In this document: piece after piece, positions 1 through 10,339 of the stretch
Position numbering within the stretch: position 1 is the first letter of the stretch
Layout of the letters: every line of letters starts with the position of its first letter
Translations under genes and position numbers: made by a program
DNA from: Platerodrilus igneus
Taxonomy: Eukaryota; Arthropoda; Insecta; Coleoptera; Lycidae
Direction of reading: 5' to 3'
DNA: 64,000 bases
Assembly: GCA_036346225.1 (NCBI GenBank)
Contig: JARFIW010000881.1
Span: 1,775,001-1,839,000, forward strand
The notes under the pieces: generated by a model
The model's input: the letters and a program-made list of their open reading frames with translations, nothing else
The model's database searches: none
What the model was told of the DNA's origin: nothing

Positions 1-147
1 TAGGTGAGCAGCCAAGGCAGAAAGAGTAAAGAGGCGATTATCAGAAGAGATTCAACAGGGCGAGAATCACAGCAAATCTTGGTGCCCAATTCGAGAGGCT
101 CGAATTTTTTTTTTACTCTGGTGAAGCTTTTTGTAGGTTTCACAGCA
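1..147 (+). repeat. E1 5' LTR, right-hand end (partial)
   Basis: The first ~147 bases recur at 7164-7309 with about five differences by hand count, which identifies them as the inner (U5) end of a 5' LTR whose left part lies outside the window. The likely terminus is the CA at 146-147 (TTCACAGCA). It is followed after a 7-nt gap by a tRNA-Lys-like primer site at 155. The segment contains a splice-donor consensus, AG|GTGAGC, at 2-9. Unusually, it also contains a complete primer-site-like unit at 80-104, inside the repeat. The exact terminus is uncertain by a few bases because the two copies share a few bases beyond it. Confidence 0.8.
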
Positions 148-289
148 TATATCTTGGACGCCCAATCTGTGGGGCTCGAATGATCACCACAAGTACCAGT
201 TCCCGTAATAGAAGGCGGATTTCACAGTAACATGGCGACCCAAAAGTGAGGCTCGAGTTTCAAATAAAATTTTTGTGATTTTATTCCAG
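4..289 (+). other. Candidate leader intron of E1
   Basis: A donor-like AG|GTGAGC at 2-9 in the LTR and an acceptor-like TTTTATTCCAG|G ending at 289 would define a 286-nt intron. It would contain all three primer-site units and end 83 nt before the gag start. The donor is conserved in the 3' LTR at 7165-7172. The claim rests on consensus matching alone; RNA evidence is needed to confirm splicing. Confidence 0.45.
80..257 (+). repeat. E1 tandem primer-binding-site-like array (3 units)
   Basis: Three degenerate copies of the complement of the tRNA-Lys(CTT) 3' end (consensus TGGCGCCCAACGTGGGGC followed by TCGAA) start at 80 (TGGTGCCCAA...GGCTCGAA), 155 (TGGACGCCCAA...GGGGCTCGAA) and 233 (TGGCGACCCAA...GGCTCGAG). 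They are spaced 75 and 78 bp apart. Each is preceded by a TCACAG(C/T)A motif like the LTR terminus. The similarity extends about 23 nt, through the T-stem and T-loop complement, which is longer than the usual 18-nt primer site. Unit 1 is also present in the 3' LTR copy at 7164-7309; units 2 and 3 are not. Unit 2 is therefore the positional primer-binding site. Confidence 0.75.
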
Positions 290-372
290 GAAACTGGCGA
301 TATGAGAGAGAGAGTTTCTGTTTGTGTATAAATTTAAGAGTATTTTAGAGTGTGTGAGAGTGATTAGAACGT

Positions 373-1663
373 ATGCAGAGAAAGGAGTGGTTAAGGAGTC
401 AAGGAGTGGAAATTGGAAGTGACGATAGTGCATTGTGTGAAAAAAATTCGAAAATGGAAGAAGCTGGAGGCAGTAGAGATCAGTCGAGGACGGAATCAGG
501 AGATCAAGGAAACGAGATGATAATAATAATGCTAGAGAGGATGAACGAAGAATCCAACCGAAAATTAGAGCAGATAAGCGGAAAAATTGAGCAATCTACT
601 AAAGAATTTACAGAGTTTAAAAATAGTCTTACAGTGAAAATGGGGGGAAGTAGAAAGTAGGGTTGATAGAAATGAGAAAAACATTACAGGTTTTCGACAG
701 GAAATGGGAAATTTAAGGTCCGAAGTACGCATTTTTTGTAAAGAAGAAATAAATATAAAAATGACTGAAGTAACGGACTCATGTAGGGATCAGTTAGGCA
801 GGGTAGAACGCGAAGTTAGTAGTATCAAATACAACATGTCAAGTTTAACGGGGGATGGTCCCAGATTTTATACAGGTGGCGCATCATTGGACCAACATAT
901 GAAATTTTATGGCGATAACAGGGTAAATCCACAAATTTTTATTAATAGTGTAAGAAATCTAGTGGGAAATTTATTTGATGAACAGACTAAACTCAATACG
1001 ATAAAGGCTTTATTGAAAGACAATGCGGAAGCATGGTACAATTTAGTAGGACAGGACATAGACACGTATCAAGACTTTGAAAACAAATTTTTACAACATT
1101 ACTGGAGTGATCACAAACAGGATCAGATTAGGGACGACTTGATTACAGGAAAATTTAAGGGAGAATTTGCAGGTTCTATGGAGCAATATGCCATCCGCAA
1201 ATACAGACAAATAATCAAGTACCTATCACGACATTTTGAACTGGAAATCAGACAACACGTGGCCTTACAAAACATTACGGAACGTGAGACATTTTTAGAG
1301 TATTTACAGAGATATAACGATGTATGTGTAGGACGGACAAGAGAGATACGGGAACGGAACATTAACACGGTTAGGTTTGACAACAGGACACCGAATTACC
1401 CGAGACGGCCTGACTATAATAGGAGTTTTTGACCGAATTGGGAACGTCGAGGACAAGAATACAGAAGTAATAGTGCGACTAGGGGACCGACGCCAAGACC
1501 TAGTTACACGAGACAGAACAGTTTACCGGAAATAAACAGGACTGTGACGAGCACGCCGAATAGAGACAAGGACGCGGATATTAATACGAGGAGGACGTAC
1601 GCACAGGTTGTAGAAGGACAACCAGGACCAAGCACGGAAAACAGGACAAGACAGGATTTTTAG
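373..1663 (+). pseudogene. gag: E1 gag (Ty3/Gypsy), broken by one indel and one nonsense codon
   Basis: This encodes the structural polyprotein that would assemble the virus-like particle. It starts at ATG 373 and the first frame runs to 660. An extra G in a run of six (642-647) shifts the frame, and the protein resumes in the frame containing ATG 704. Residues ~50-150 are rich in heptad-like E/K/L/I spacing, a probable coiled coil common in insect Gypsy Gag. The segment after ~150 (FYGDNRVNPQIFINSV, AWYNLVG, FLQHYW) matches the retrotransposon Gag capsid fold pattern. A TGA at 1430-1432 interrupts an Arg/Pro-rich tail that otherwise stays open to TAG 1661-1663. No CCHC zinc knuckle is visible. 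Without the two lesions it would be about 430 residues. It is followed by pol in the -1 frame. Confidence 0.85.
1655..1663 (+). promoter_or_regulatory. Probable -1 frameshift site between E1 gag and pol
   Basis: The gag frame reads GAT TTT TAG. A Phe-tRNA on TTT can re-pair perfectly one base back because five Ts lie at 1657-1661. This continues as TTA GAA CGC in the pol frame, so the slip would occur with the stop codon in the A site. Pol has no obvious ATG until 1852, downstream of its protease motif, which favours frameshifting over re-initiation. The heptamer is not canonical. Confidence 0.5.
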
Positions 1664-4600
1664 AACGCGACAGACCACTAGATTTCTGTGTAAATCTATA
1701 TGAACATCCACTGGAATTATTCAAAATTGAGGAAGAAGTAGAGAGAATTTTTGAGAATAATGTAGAAGTATTACTTGATACAGGGGCAGAGGCGAGTTTA
1801 ATATCGGAGGAATTCGTCAGCAAAATTAGGGATAAGGTTTGTGATAGAATTATGTCTATAAAGCGTAGCCATTTAGTAGCTCAAAATAAAAAAAGGTTTG
1901 CTGTAGTGAATAGCGTTGTGGTGCTTAGGATAAATATAGGAGGTTTAAGCTGTGAACAGGAGTTTGTAATTGTACCTGGACTGAAGTTTCAGAGCATTTT
2001 AGGTATTGACTGTATGATGCAGTTAGGGGTATTGATAGATATGGAAAGGAAGGTAGTAAGGGTTAAGGATAGGGTAGTGCCATGGAAGGGCAGTTATGAA
2101 GTCACAGAGGATGACACGGGGTTGAGTATTAATGTAGTAGAGATAGAGGATGATGGAGTTAAACTGATCAACACAATAAGATGTCCAGAGGATAGAATAG
2201 TAGAGGTTCAAGCTTTATTACAAAAACATGCAGAATTAGTGGGGGTAGAAGCAAGTACAGCGTTAGGCTATGAGCACGTATTGGAAGTGGATAATTCAGA
2301 ACCGTTCAACGCAAAGGTTTATCCTATTCTAGCAGCATATCGGGAGCAGGTGAAGGCAGAAATAAATAAAATGTTGGAAGATGGCATAATAGAGGTCTCA
2401 AACACTCATTTCATAAATCCGTTGGTGGTGGTTAAGAAAAAGGATGATAGTATTCGTTTATGTTTAGATGCACGAAAAATTAATCAACGGACCAAACCGC
2501 AATTCCATTGTCCACCATCCATGGACACACTTTTGACGAGGTTAAGTGGCAAGTTTGTTTTTAGTAAATTAGATTTAAGGAATTCATTCTGGCTGATTCC
2601 ATTACACAAGGATTCTAGAAGGTACACTGGATTTTCCGTAGAGGGAAAAATCTATAATTTTAAGGTAGTACCGTATGGTTTGTCAACGTCAAGTGCAGCA
2701 CTAATTAAGGCAATGCAAGCAATTTTAGGAGCATATGAGCAATTCTGCATACACTATGTGGATGATATATTAATTTTTAGTGAAACTGAGGAACAACATT
2801 ACTCTCATTTAGAACGAATATTATTAGAGCTTAAATTAGCAGGGTTGAGGCTGAATATAGAAATATGTGAATTTTTTGCAAAAACTGTTAAATTTCTGGG
2901 GTATGTGGTGAACACTCAAGGTATGTGTATCGATAAAGAAAGACTGTCCGAACTTTTGACATATCCGAGACCTAATAACATTAGGAAATTAAGAGCTTTT
3001 TTGGGGGTCCTTAACTTTTATAAGAAGTTTGTACCGGGATTTGCTAAAAAAAGCAATTCCATTGTTTAAACTTCTGAAGAAGGGAGTAAGATGGAGTTGG
3101 ACGGAGAGTCAAGAGACAGCATATTTAACACTGTTAGAACAATTTCACGACCAACTAATTTTGAGGCATCCCAGATTTGATGTAGGTTTTGTACTGAGGA
3201 CGGGTGCATCGGATAGTGCTTTAGCAGCAGAGTTGTACCAAGTACAAGAGGGGGAAGAGGTGCCCATATCTTTCGTTTCACGCACACTGAAGCCGCATGA
3301 AGTAAATTACACAATTAGTGAAAAGGAGATGGCTGCAGTGGTGTTTGGTGTTACAAAGTTAAAATTTTTTTTGATCGGAAGACATTTTGTAATCGAAACG
3401 GATCATTCGGCGTTGTGTGCGTTGATGAATACAAGATTTTTGAATAATCGAGTATATCGATGGGGGTTCTTACTACAGGAGTTTGATTTTGAGATTAAAT
3501 ATATTAAGGGAGAAAACAATTTTATAGCAGATGCGTTTAGTAGAAACCGAGACAAGGATAACAAAAGACCGTGTGACATCATGATTGACATGAACAGTCT
3601 ACTACAAAACGATTCAGTATATGGAGAAGAGGAGATTTTGAGGAACCAGAGGCAGAGTGAGGAGCTGCAGATTATTAGAACGAAGTCAGAAAACGAACCG
3701 GGATTTAAAAACTTCCATATGATAAATGGATTTTTGTGTAAAAAAATTCAAGACTTGGAAGTGTATGTAGTGGATAGGGTACAAGCAAAATTAATTATCA
3801 AAGATCTGCATTTAAGATATGGTCACATAGGGATCCGAAAGACTTGGTTAATTTTTAGGGAAACGTTTTTTTCAACTAAAGACTTAGGGTTAGTAAAGTC
3901 AGTCATCAATACTTGTCACTTATGTACTTTAGGAAAGTACAAAAATAGTACGAGTCAAGATGTGGTACAAAGTATACACGTACAAAATCCCCTGGACTTA
4001 GTTGCTATTGATTATTTGAGTAATCTAGTCCGAAGTACAAAGGGACACAAACATGTGCTGATTGTGACTGACGTGTTTTCGAAATTTACAAAATTATATC
4101 CCACTCGGGATTGTAACACAGTCGGAACAAACAAGAAATTGGAAAAATTTTGTAGGGAAGTAGGAACTTTTAAACGAGTATTAGCAGACAATGCTACATA
4201 TTTTAATAATCAACGGTTTAGGGATTATTGGGAGAGGCAAAACATCAAAGTGGTGTTTTGCAGCATAAGGCATCCTCAAGCTAATCCAGCTGAGCGTTAT
4301 ATTCAAGAGACGGTTAAATTCTTGCGTTTGGCTTCACATAGGTATCATCGTTTATGGGAGGACAGTTTGTCCAAGGTTGAATCTTTTATCAATGAAACTC
4401 CTAGTACCGTGACAGAAACCAGTCCCATTATGCTTATCAAGCAACAGTATCCCGAAAGACCATGGCAAATTGTGCCTAGGGACGATGAATTTCAACAACT
4501 TTTGGTAGATGTGAGGAAGAGATTACGGAAGAGAGCTGAAAAATATACAAGGAAGATGAACGCGAAAATTAGAAAGAGGGTAAAATTTAAAGTGGGAGAA

Positions 4601-4807
4601 CAGGTAGTAGTAAAAAGCTTGAGAGTAGGGAAGAGAGATAGAATGACATGTGCTAAACTACACTTGCCCTATGAGGGACCTTTTGAGATAGGTGAAGTAG
4701 TAAGGGAGTGCACGCATTTGCTAATGGAAGTAGGGACGGGAAATGAGAGGGGACGGTTTCACGTCAACCTACTATTCCCTTATACAGGAGACCCAGCACC
4801 ACAATAG
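1655..4807 (+). pseudogene. pol: E1 pol: protease, reverse transcriptase, RNase H, integrase
   Basis: The domains run in Ty3/Gypsy order. The aspartic protease has LLDTGAEASLIS at ~1765-1805 and ILGIDCMMQLG near 2010-2040. The reverse transcriptase has KLDLRNSFWLIP and the catalytic YVDDILIF at ~2755-2778. RNase H has an acidic TGASDSALAAEL segment, then TISEKEMAA and TDHSAL. Integrase has the H-H-C-C finger (LHLRYGH...CHLC) and DDE residues in AIDYL, LADNATYF and PAERYIQE. One extra A in the A7 run at 3046-3052 splits the protein; the frame closes at 3069 while the downstream frame is open to 4807. This is the only break seen. There is no env. Final residues have the basic, GPFxIGEV-like end typical of Gypsy integrases (the GPF/Y module). 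Confidence 0.92.
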
Positions 4808-5232
4808 AAATAGGTGTATATAGAAAAGTAGAAGTAAGCGTTTATAGAAAATAAAGCTAGGTATAGGATAAATATGGGAGATAGTTAGAAATAGGTATAT
4901 AGGATGAGAAGAAAAATTAAATGTAGGAAGAAAATAAAATAGGTTGAGTGTAGATATTTCTTATAAGATTAGTGGAGAGTTAGGAATAGAATAAAAATAG
5001 GATTAGGTAGGGAGAAATGAGTATAGTGAAGATTAGTTAAAGGTTAGGAATAGGATAGGTATATAGGATGTATATAGGCTTAGATGGAGAAGTAGGATAA
5101 AGTTAGGGATAACTTCAGTTTATAAAATTAGGTGAGAGTTAGGAAAAGGATAGGGATATAGGATAGGTGTAAATATTTTTAGGAATGGATATAAGTTAGG
5201 TAAGTTAGAAAGATAAGGGTAGAGTGAGATAG
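4808..5232 (+). repeat. C-depleted, GGATA-rich tract after E1 pol
   Basis: About 425 bases contain only about seven C on the + strand by hand count. They carry roughly ten degenerate TAGGATA / TTAGGAATAGGATA motifs. No coding potential is visible. The tract begins right after the pol stop and ends in purine-rich GATAAGGGTAGAGTGAGATAG (5212-5232), which could serve as a polypurine tract. The same GGATA motif occurs on the element strand after E2 pol. Confidence 0.7.
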
Positions 5233-7163
5233 ACAATTTTTTTTGTGTAATTTTCTTTGCAGTCTAGATGCTTCGTATTTGAATCCGAATAGGTGGGATT
5301 ATTTGTATTCAAATAGGGGGAAAATACTCAAATTTAGACCAGGGTAGAAAATTAATCAACGACATCAAATAATTTTAATCGCCGTGTATAAGGAAGCTTT
5401 GGGAAAAAGTACGCGTAATTAAATGCCTAGTGTAAAGATTTAAATCATTCAATTAGAATGTAGGGTTTGTATAGAATTTTATTAGATAATACACGTTATT
5501 AAAACCGTGGAGCATAAAAATTTATTCGTTTTATTAAAAATAAGGGATTTAAATTACTCACTAGACGCTTTCTATAAAAAGAAGCAGAGTTAAAAATGCT
5601 CAACTTGTATGTAATTTAATTGTTCCAAATATAAAGAAACAAATAGAAATTACGTGCGAACTTTATATTAATTAATTCAATTTTTAAGTAACGAGTATTA
5701 AACAAAGTGTACAAATGATAATTAATATTTAATTAGTATTCGCTAAAAATTAAAGGGTAGAAGTCAATGCCATTCATTATTATTTTAATTGGAGTTAATT
5801 GAACCATTAGTAATATATAATATGCATAAAAGCTTTTAAAAACCCAATAATACCAAATATGAGACGCGTTGCTAGCACACAAATCTATCAAGAAAGTTAA
5901 AATACGTGGAATATCCAAATCGTAGAAGTATTACGATTGAACACCTGCGTATTTTAAATGATACGTTCTGTTTAATTTGTTTGGAATAGATAAACATGCC
6001 GTGTGAAAATTTCTTAGATTTAACTGGCGCGTGTGCAAATTTTAGTAGAATCGCTGTGCCGGACTGTCGGAAAGGGAACATAGAATGCGAAATTCTGAAA
6101 ACTGTTTGTTGCGGGACAAATCCGACGTGCAAGCGCGCCATCATATAAACCCGTGTTTATAGGAGTTTCGCTCTCTTAGATTTTCGATTTTTATTCAATA
6201 CTTTAAAACAGTTTGCTCTTTTTTGCTGTGATACCATACTTCAAGCAGAATACGTGCTACGATACAAGTTATTATGCATTAGTGCACTTACAGAAGATAG
6301 ATAAGGTAATAAAGTCTAGTTATATTTGCGGGTATTACTGTACCAATTATCCAAATTAGTAACGATAAATGAATAAACAAAAGTAGGCAGTTTTGGGTAT
6401 AGCGTGAAAGAATTATGAATTTCAGTGCTATTTTTCGGGAGTGAGTAATCAGATGTTATTAGTAAACGTGATTGGATCTACAAACAAGATTTAGATATAC
6501 ATAGATGCGTTCCTGAGAAGCCCTGAAACTTTTAAACGAATGGTGTTGTAGAAAAATTTTAAAAGGCGATCAGGAATCCTAGGACGTAAACATAACCCAG
6601 CTGGAATGGTGGGGTTTAGCAAGGAGGATGTACAATGGAGCCCCGAGTGCATTAACCTTCAGGTAAATTATGCATTTTGTTCGATCTTAGATGTTTTGGT
6701 GTGTGTTGAATATCTTTATAATTTGTTTGATAAAAAATGGACAGTCGTGAATTTGTATATACAACAACTTTTGAATTTTAAGGTAAAATTTTCTTGTTTA
6801 AGTAGAAAGGAGTATTTAGCAGTTTATGTTTTGATTATGATGAAAATTTGGGTCTGTCTTTGAGCTCAATTAGACTAACCTGTTTAATTAACGTAAAAGG
6901 GTAGGAGATGCTCCCTTTTATTCAGACTTAGGTCTGCACATATTGTAACTTAATTAGTATGCAACCTACCAGGACTTTAATGCTGGATGCATATTAAAAT
7001 GATGACAAATTTAAACTTGAAATTTTATGATACTGAAATTTATGCTGAAATTTAATTTTGAAATTTTAATGTATTATGAATATTGATGTAAATAGAGTTA
7101 ACGTTGATGTTGGTGGTAGGAATGTGTTTGTTTTTTTTTATGAATGAGGATGAAAGTTTTAAC
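5233..7163 (+). other. E1 3' non-coding region, probably the U3-R part of the 3' LTR
   Basis: No convincing gene is seen; open frames are short and lack motifs. A TATA-box candidate (CATATAAACCC) lies at 6142-6152, and an AATAAA lies near 6308. Both would fit a promoter and poly(A) signal inside a ~2 kb LTR, comparable with the 1.7-2.0 kb LTRs of E2 and E3. The left edge cannot be fixed because the matching part of the 5' LTR is outside the window. An alternative, shorter LTR could start at ~6909 after AAAAGGGTAGGAGA. Confidence 0.45.
6144..6150 (+). promoter_or_regulatory. TATA-box candidate in E1 LTR
   Basis: TATAAAC follows a GC-rich stretch (GCGCGCCATCA). About 30 nt downstream comes the pyrimidine-rich TTTCGCTCTCTTAG, a plausible start region. 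It is read in the element sense. Evidence is consensus only. Confidence 0.35.
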
Positions 7164-7309
7164 TAGGTGAGCAGCCGAGGCAGAAAGAGTAAAGAGGCGA
7201 TTATCAGAAGAGATTCAACAGGGCGAGAATCACAGCAAATCTTGGTGACCAATTCGAGAGGCTCGAATTTTTTTTTACTCTGGTGAGGCTTTTTATAGGT
7301 TTCACAGCA
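7164..7309 (+). repeat. E1 3' LTR, right-hand end
   Basis: This repeats window positions 1-147 with about five differences and one T-run length change. It contains the AG|GTGAGC donor and one primer-site-like unit (TGGTGACCAATTCG...GGCTCGAA at ~7242). Homology stops at TTCACAGCATATA, before any second primer-site unit, which fixes the outer boundary of the element near 7309. Confidence 0.85.
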
Positions 7310-7561
7310 TATACATATATATAAATCAATAAACATCTAAAAGCATAAGCATGTAACAGTGTATAAATTGGTAAAATCATCACCCAAATAAATTTCAGGT
7401 GCACTCGCATGAGCATTACATCGGCTAGCACCATTACACACAAAACGTGCTTGTTAAATTATTTCAAAATCTGCTTATTACTACAAATCAATGCTTATGC
7501 GAGTTCTGCCGCCACAATTTTACTCCTACCTCGTACGTAAATTTTTCAGCATCCGAGTATC
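7307..7561. repeat. Direct repeat copy 1 of unknown family
   Basis: This block (ATAAACATCTAAAAGCATAA..., AATCAATGCTTATGCGAG, CCGCCACAATTTTACTCCTACCTCG, CAGCATCCGAG) recurs at 8219-8420. Copy 1 has an extra ~50 bp near 7430-7480. The two copies flank ~660 bp without coding capacity (7562-8218). They could be LTRs of a very small non-autonomous element or two copies of one dispersed repeat; no terminal motif decides. Confidence 0.55.
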
Positions 7562-8218
7562 GGCAAATTTAGACACTATAATTTAATTAAGGGCCGTTAT
7601 GCTTGCGGGCACGTACCCAATCCTCCACCCAAAAGTACTACATTGGGTTTAAACGCGAAAATATAAACGTGCTCCTAATTACTCTAACTTCAAAATTAAC
7701 ACATCCTAAATAAAAGTCTAACAACAGAAACAAAAACTAAAAATAGGGTTTGATTGTTGGTATCCCTAGCGTTGATTTGGAGTGTGCCCGAGCAACAAGA
7801 CACAAACAAAATGAATGGGGAAGGATCCATAATGCCGGATAGCAGCTGCCAGCTCTGTTTACCGGTGCGACCTGAAGGTTCGACTTAAAACTATCCAAAT
7901 ATAGCTAGCTAATTTAAAATGGATTCAAATTTTCTAAGAATACGCCAAATATATTAATAGTAAATCCAGCTATTTTACCTGCTCTATAAATTTACAAATT
8001 CGTCTTCCCTGGTCTAAGTAATTTGTTAGCCTAAGTCCGTCCCTAGCTTTCCCTACCATTCTCTAACTAATTTAAGTTGTAATTACAATTTTTTCAAACA
8101 ATCTGCCTTCCTGTATATAAGCTGCCACCAAAAATGGTGCAGAACGTCAAACAAGTAATATCAAGTCACAAACAATAAAAGCAGGCAAAAACATAATTAT
8201 AAAAATAAATATAAATAT

Positions 8219-8420
8219 TTATGTAAATATATAAATAAACATCTATAAGCATTAAGCGTTGAGCAGTGCATAAAATTGCAAAAAGCAAAACCCAAATTAT
8301 CAGGTGAACTCGCATAAGCATTATACCGGCTAGAGCCATAAATCAATGCTTATGCGAGCACAACCGCCACAATTTTGTTCTTACCTCGTTAATATATTTC
8401 TCCAGCATCCGAAGATCTGG
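8219..8420. repeat. Direct repeat copy 2
   Basis: This is the second copy of the block at 7307-7561, in the same orientation and shorter. Shared runs include AATCAATGCTTATGCGAG and CCGCCACAATTTT. The segment 8421-8782 after it shows no gene; it becomes T-rich toward the tail of the neighbouring LINE. Confidence 0.55.
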
Positions 8421-8782
8421 TCGTCTGCATACCTTTAAACTTACTGCTAGTCGGAAATGGATGCACTGCTAAAGTTTTGGTGGGTATGCTCTAATCGTCT
8501 TGGGGGGGAATTACTATCACTCACTATCACTTCACTTTTAAGTCCTGGAGAGATGCGCGATTTTACTCTATTTTATTTAATATTTTATTTCTTTCTTTAT
8601 TTCATTGATTTAATTTAATGGGGTTTTTGATTTATATGTTCTTATTTATTTATTTGCCCGGATTAAGTTTTAAGTTTTTATATATTCCCGATTTTCGCGC
8701 GTACAAGGTTATATAGTGGTTATAGTGATTGTATTAGTGGTGCGGGGGTTGTCTTGCATATGGACTTTTATAAATATTATGA

Positions 8783-8843
8783 TAATTTTTTTTTGTTTTT
8801 TTTTAGTTTTTGTTTTATATTTTTTTTACTTTTTTTTTAATTA
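8783..8843 (-). repeat. A-rich 3' tail of the LINE
   Basis: Runs of 8-11 T interrupted by G, A or C on the + strand read as a degenerate poly(A) tail on the element strand, 90-150 nt after the ORF stop. It fixes the 3' end of the LINE approximately. Confidence 0.5.
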
Positions 8844-8931
8844 TTTAAATACAGGTGTTGGTTACTAAACTCATATCATTTAACGCCAGGTTAAAATTTA
8901 AATTTCTAATCCTCCCCCACCCTCCTTCCGT

Positions 8932-9231
8932 TTACGCGCGGTTATCGTCGTCTAATCTCGCAACCCTTCCCGCGAACACTTTAAAGGCTGTCCAAAACAC
9001 CTTCTGGTTAGCCACATCCCCAACTTCCTCTAGGCTCTTTGGACATGCTAGACCTAGGATAGCTAATTTGCCACCAGCTAACCCTCGATTTGCAGCTTCA
9101 AGCGGGCAGTCAAAGAGCACGTGCTCTGCGCTTTTAGCGCCCTCACTGCATTCGCAGCAGTCGTTGTCGGTTAAACCGAATCTTTGTAAATACGCTTTTA
9201 AGGCGCCGTGTCCTGTTATCAGTTGCAACAT
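8932..9231 (-). pseudogene. LINE C-terminal Cys/His-rich region
   Basis: A 99-residue open segment contains LITGHGALKAYLQRF, DCCECSEGAKSAEHVLFDC and VFWTAFKVFAGRV. The TGHG...C-x2-C...H-x4-C pattern is the zinc-binding tail typical of R1/jockey-group LINE ORF2 proteins. The stop follows at 8932, then about 90 nt of 3' sequence and the A-rich tail. Confidence 0.75.
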
Positions 9232-9536
9232 TTTATGATCGAGTTTTCCTCGATATTACCTATAGCTTCTAAGCTCGGTATGAATTTGTGGGTCAACCTG
9301 CCCGTGGCAGCGTTGTTCCACCTCTATTCCCATTGTCTGATTGACTTTTCGCGCAGCTTTCTTTTAATTAGAGACCTCGGAATCGACGAATATAATATCC
9401 GAAAGTCGCCCGTCGCGGCCCCTTTAGCTAATTCATCAGCCCTATCGTTCCCTACTTTATCAACGTGCGACCTAACCCAACAGAACTTTAATCGTCGAAA
9501 TTCGACCGCCGTATGCGCTATCCTCCAGACGTCTGC

Positions 9537-9773
9537 CTAGAGATTTGTTAAGGTGTTCATGTTTGTCAAAGCCGTCAGCGCTGATTTGCTGTCGCTGATT
9601 ATATAATATTCATCTCTGCCCGTGTGGTTTATGACGTATTCGATTGCTTCTCGAATGGCTACCAATTTGCACTGGAAGTTAGTGCTCCAGTTCGCGAGTT
9701 TGGTTTGATACTGAAACACCTCCTTTTCCTGCTTAAACACAACAAACGCCGCGCCTGCTTGCCCGTCATCCAT
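9537..9773 (-). pseudogene. LINE RNase H domain
   Basis: A 78-residue piece reads MDDGQAGAAFVVF, then KLVAIREAIEYV and IISDSKSAL. This matches the Glu and second Asp motifs of the type I RNase H found downstream of the reverse transcriptase in R1/I/LOA LINEs. It would degrade the RNA template during target-primed synthesis. Its end is a premature stop at 9537-9539. Confidence 0.75.
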
Positions 9774-10339
9774 ACGTGAACCCTCTGTATAAATTCTTAT
9801 ACCCGTCGCGTCCCCATCGCCTTCGACAAACTCGATTCCTCTAATATCGGCCGGGTGCCCTAACTCTGATACGACAATCTTTTTCTCTACCTCTCTATTG
9901 CCAAGATGAATATCTTCGATAATTTCGCGTTTTTTCCCTGTATCTACTAAACTTCTATCTCTAAACTCCCTAACGACATATTCGATAGAAAGAGTCCTAC
10001 TGATTACCAGGGCCGCCTCCGTGGAGGTGGTCCTGTACGCACTCGCTGCCTTCGCCGCGGTAATGCGTTAAGCGCTCGTCAATTGAAGCATCTCTCGGAT
10101 TTTGCAAACTTTCGCCCATACAAATTCTGCGTACAGCATTGCCGGCTCGATCGCTCTGGCATAGACCGTCCTCAGCGATTCGCCCCTGAAACCCCAGTTT
10201 ATTTTCGCCGCCGCCATCATTTTGTGGATATTCCGCTGCCTTTGCTTTTAACGTACTGCACGTGAGCTTTCCAATTTAACTTATCGTCAATCTTTACCCC
10301 GAGGTATGTAATTGCTTCCTAAAACGGTATTTTCTCCCC

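Noticed and set aside
80..257. Possible tRNA gene or tRNA-derived SINE because of TTCGAGCC-like T-loop complement
   Set aside because: Only the 3' portion of a tRNA (T-arm and acceptor complement) is present, with no A box or anticodon arm; position after an LTR explains it as a primer site.
8855..9540. Plus-strand frames of 127 and 110 codons
   Set aside because: They are antisense shadows of the LINE RNase H and C-terminal region, whose minus-strand motifs are clear.
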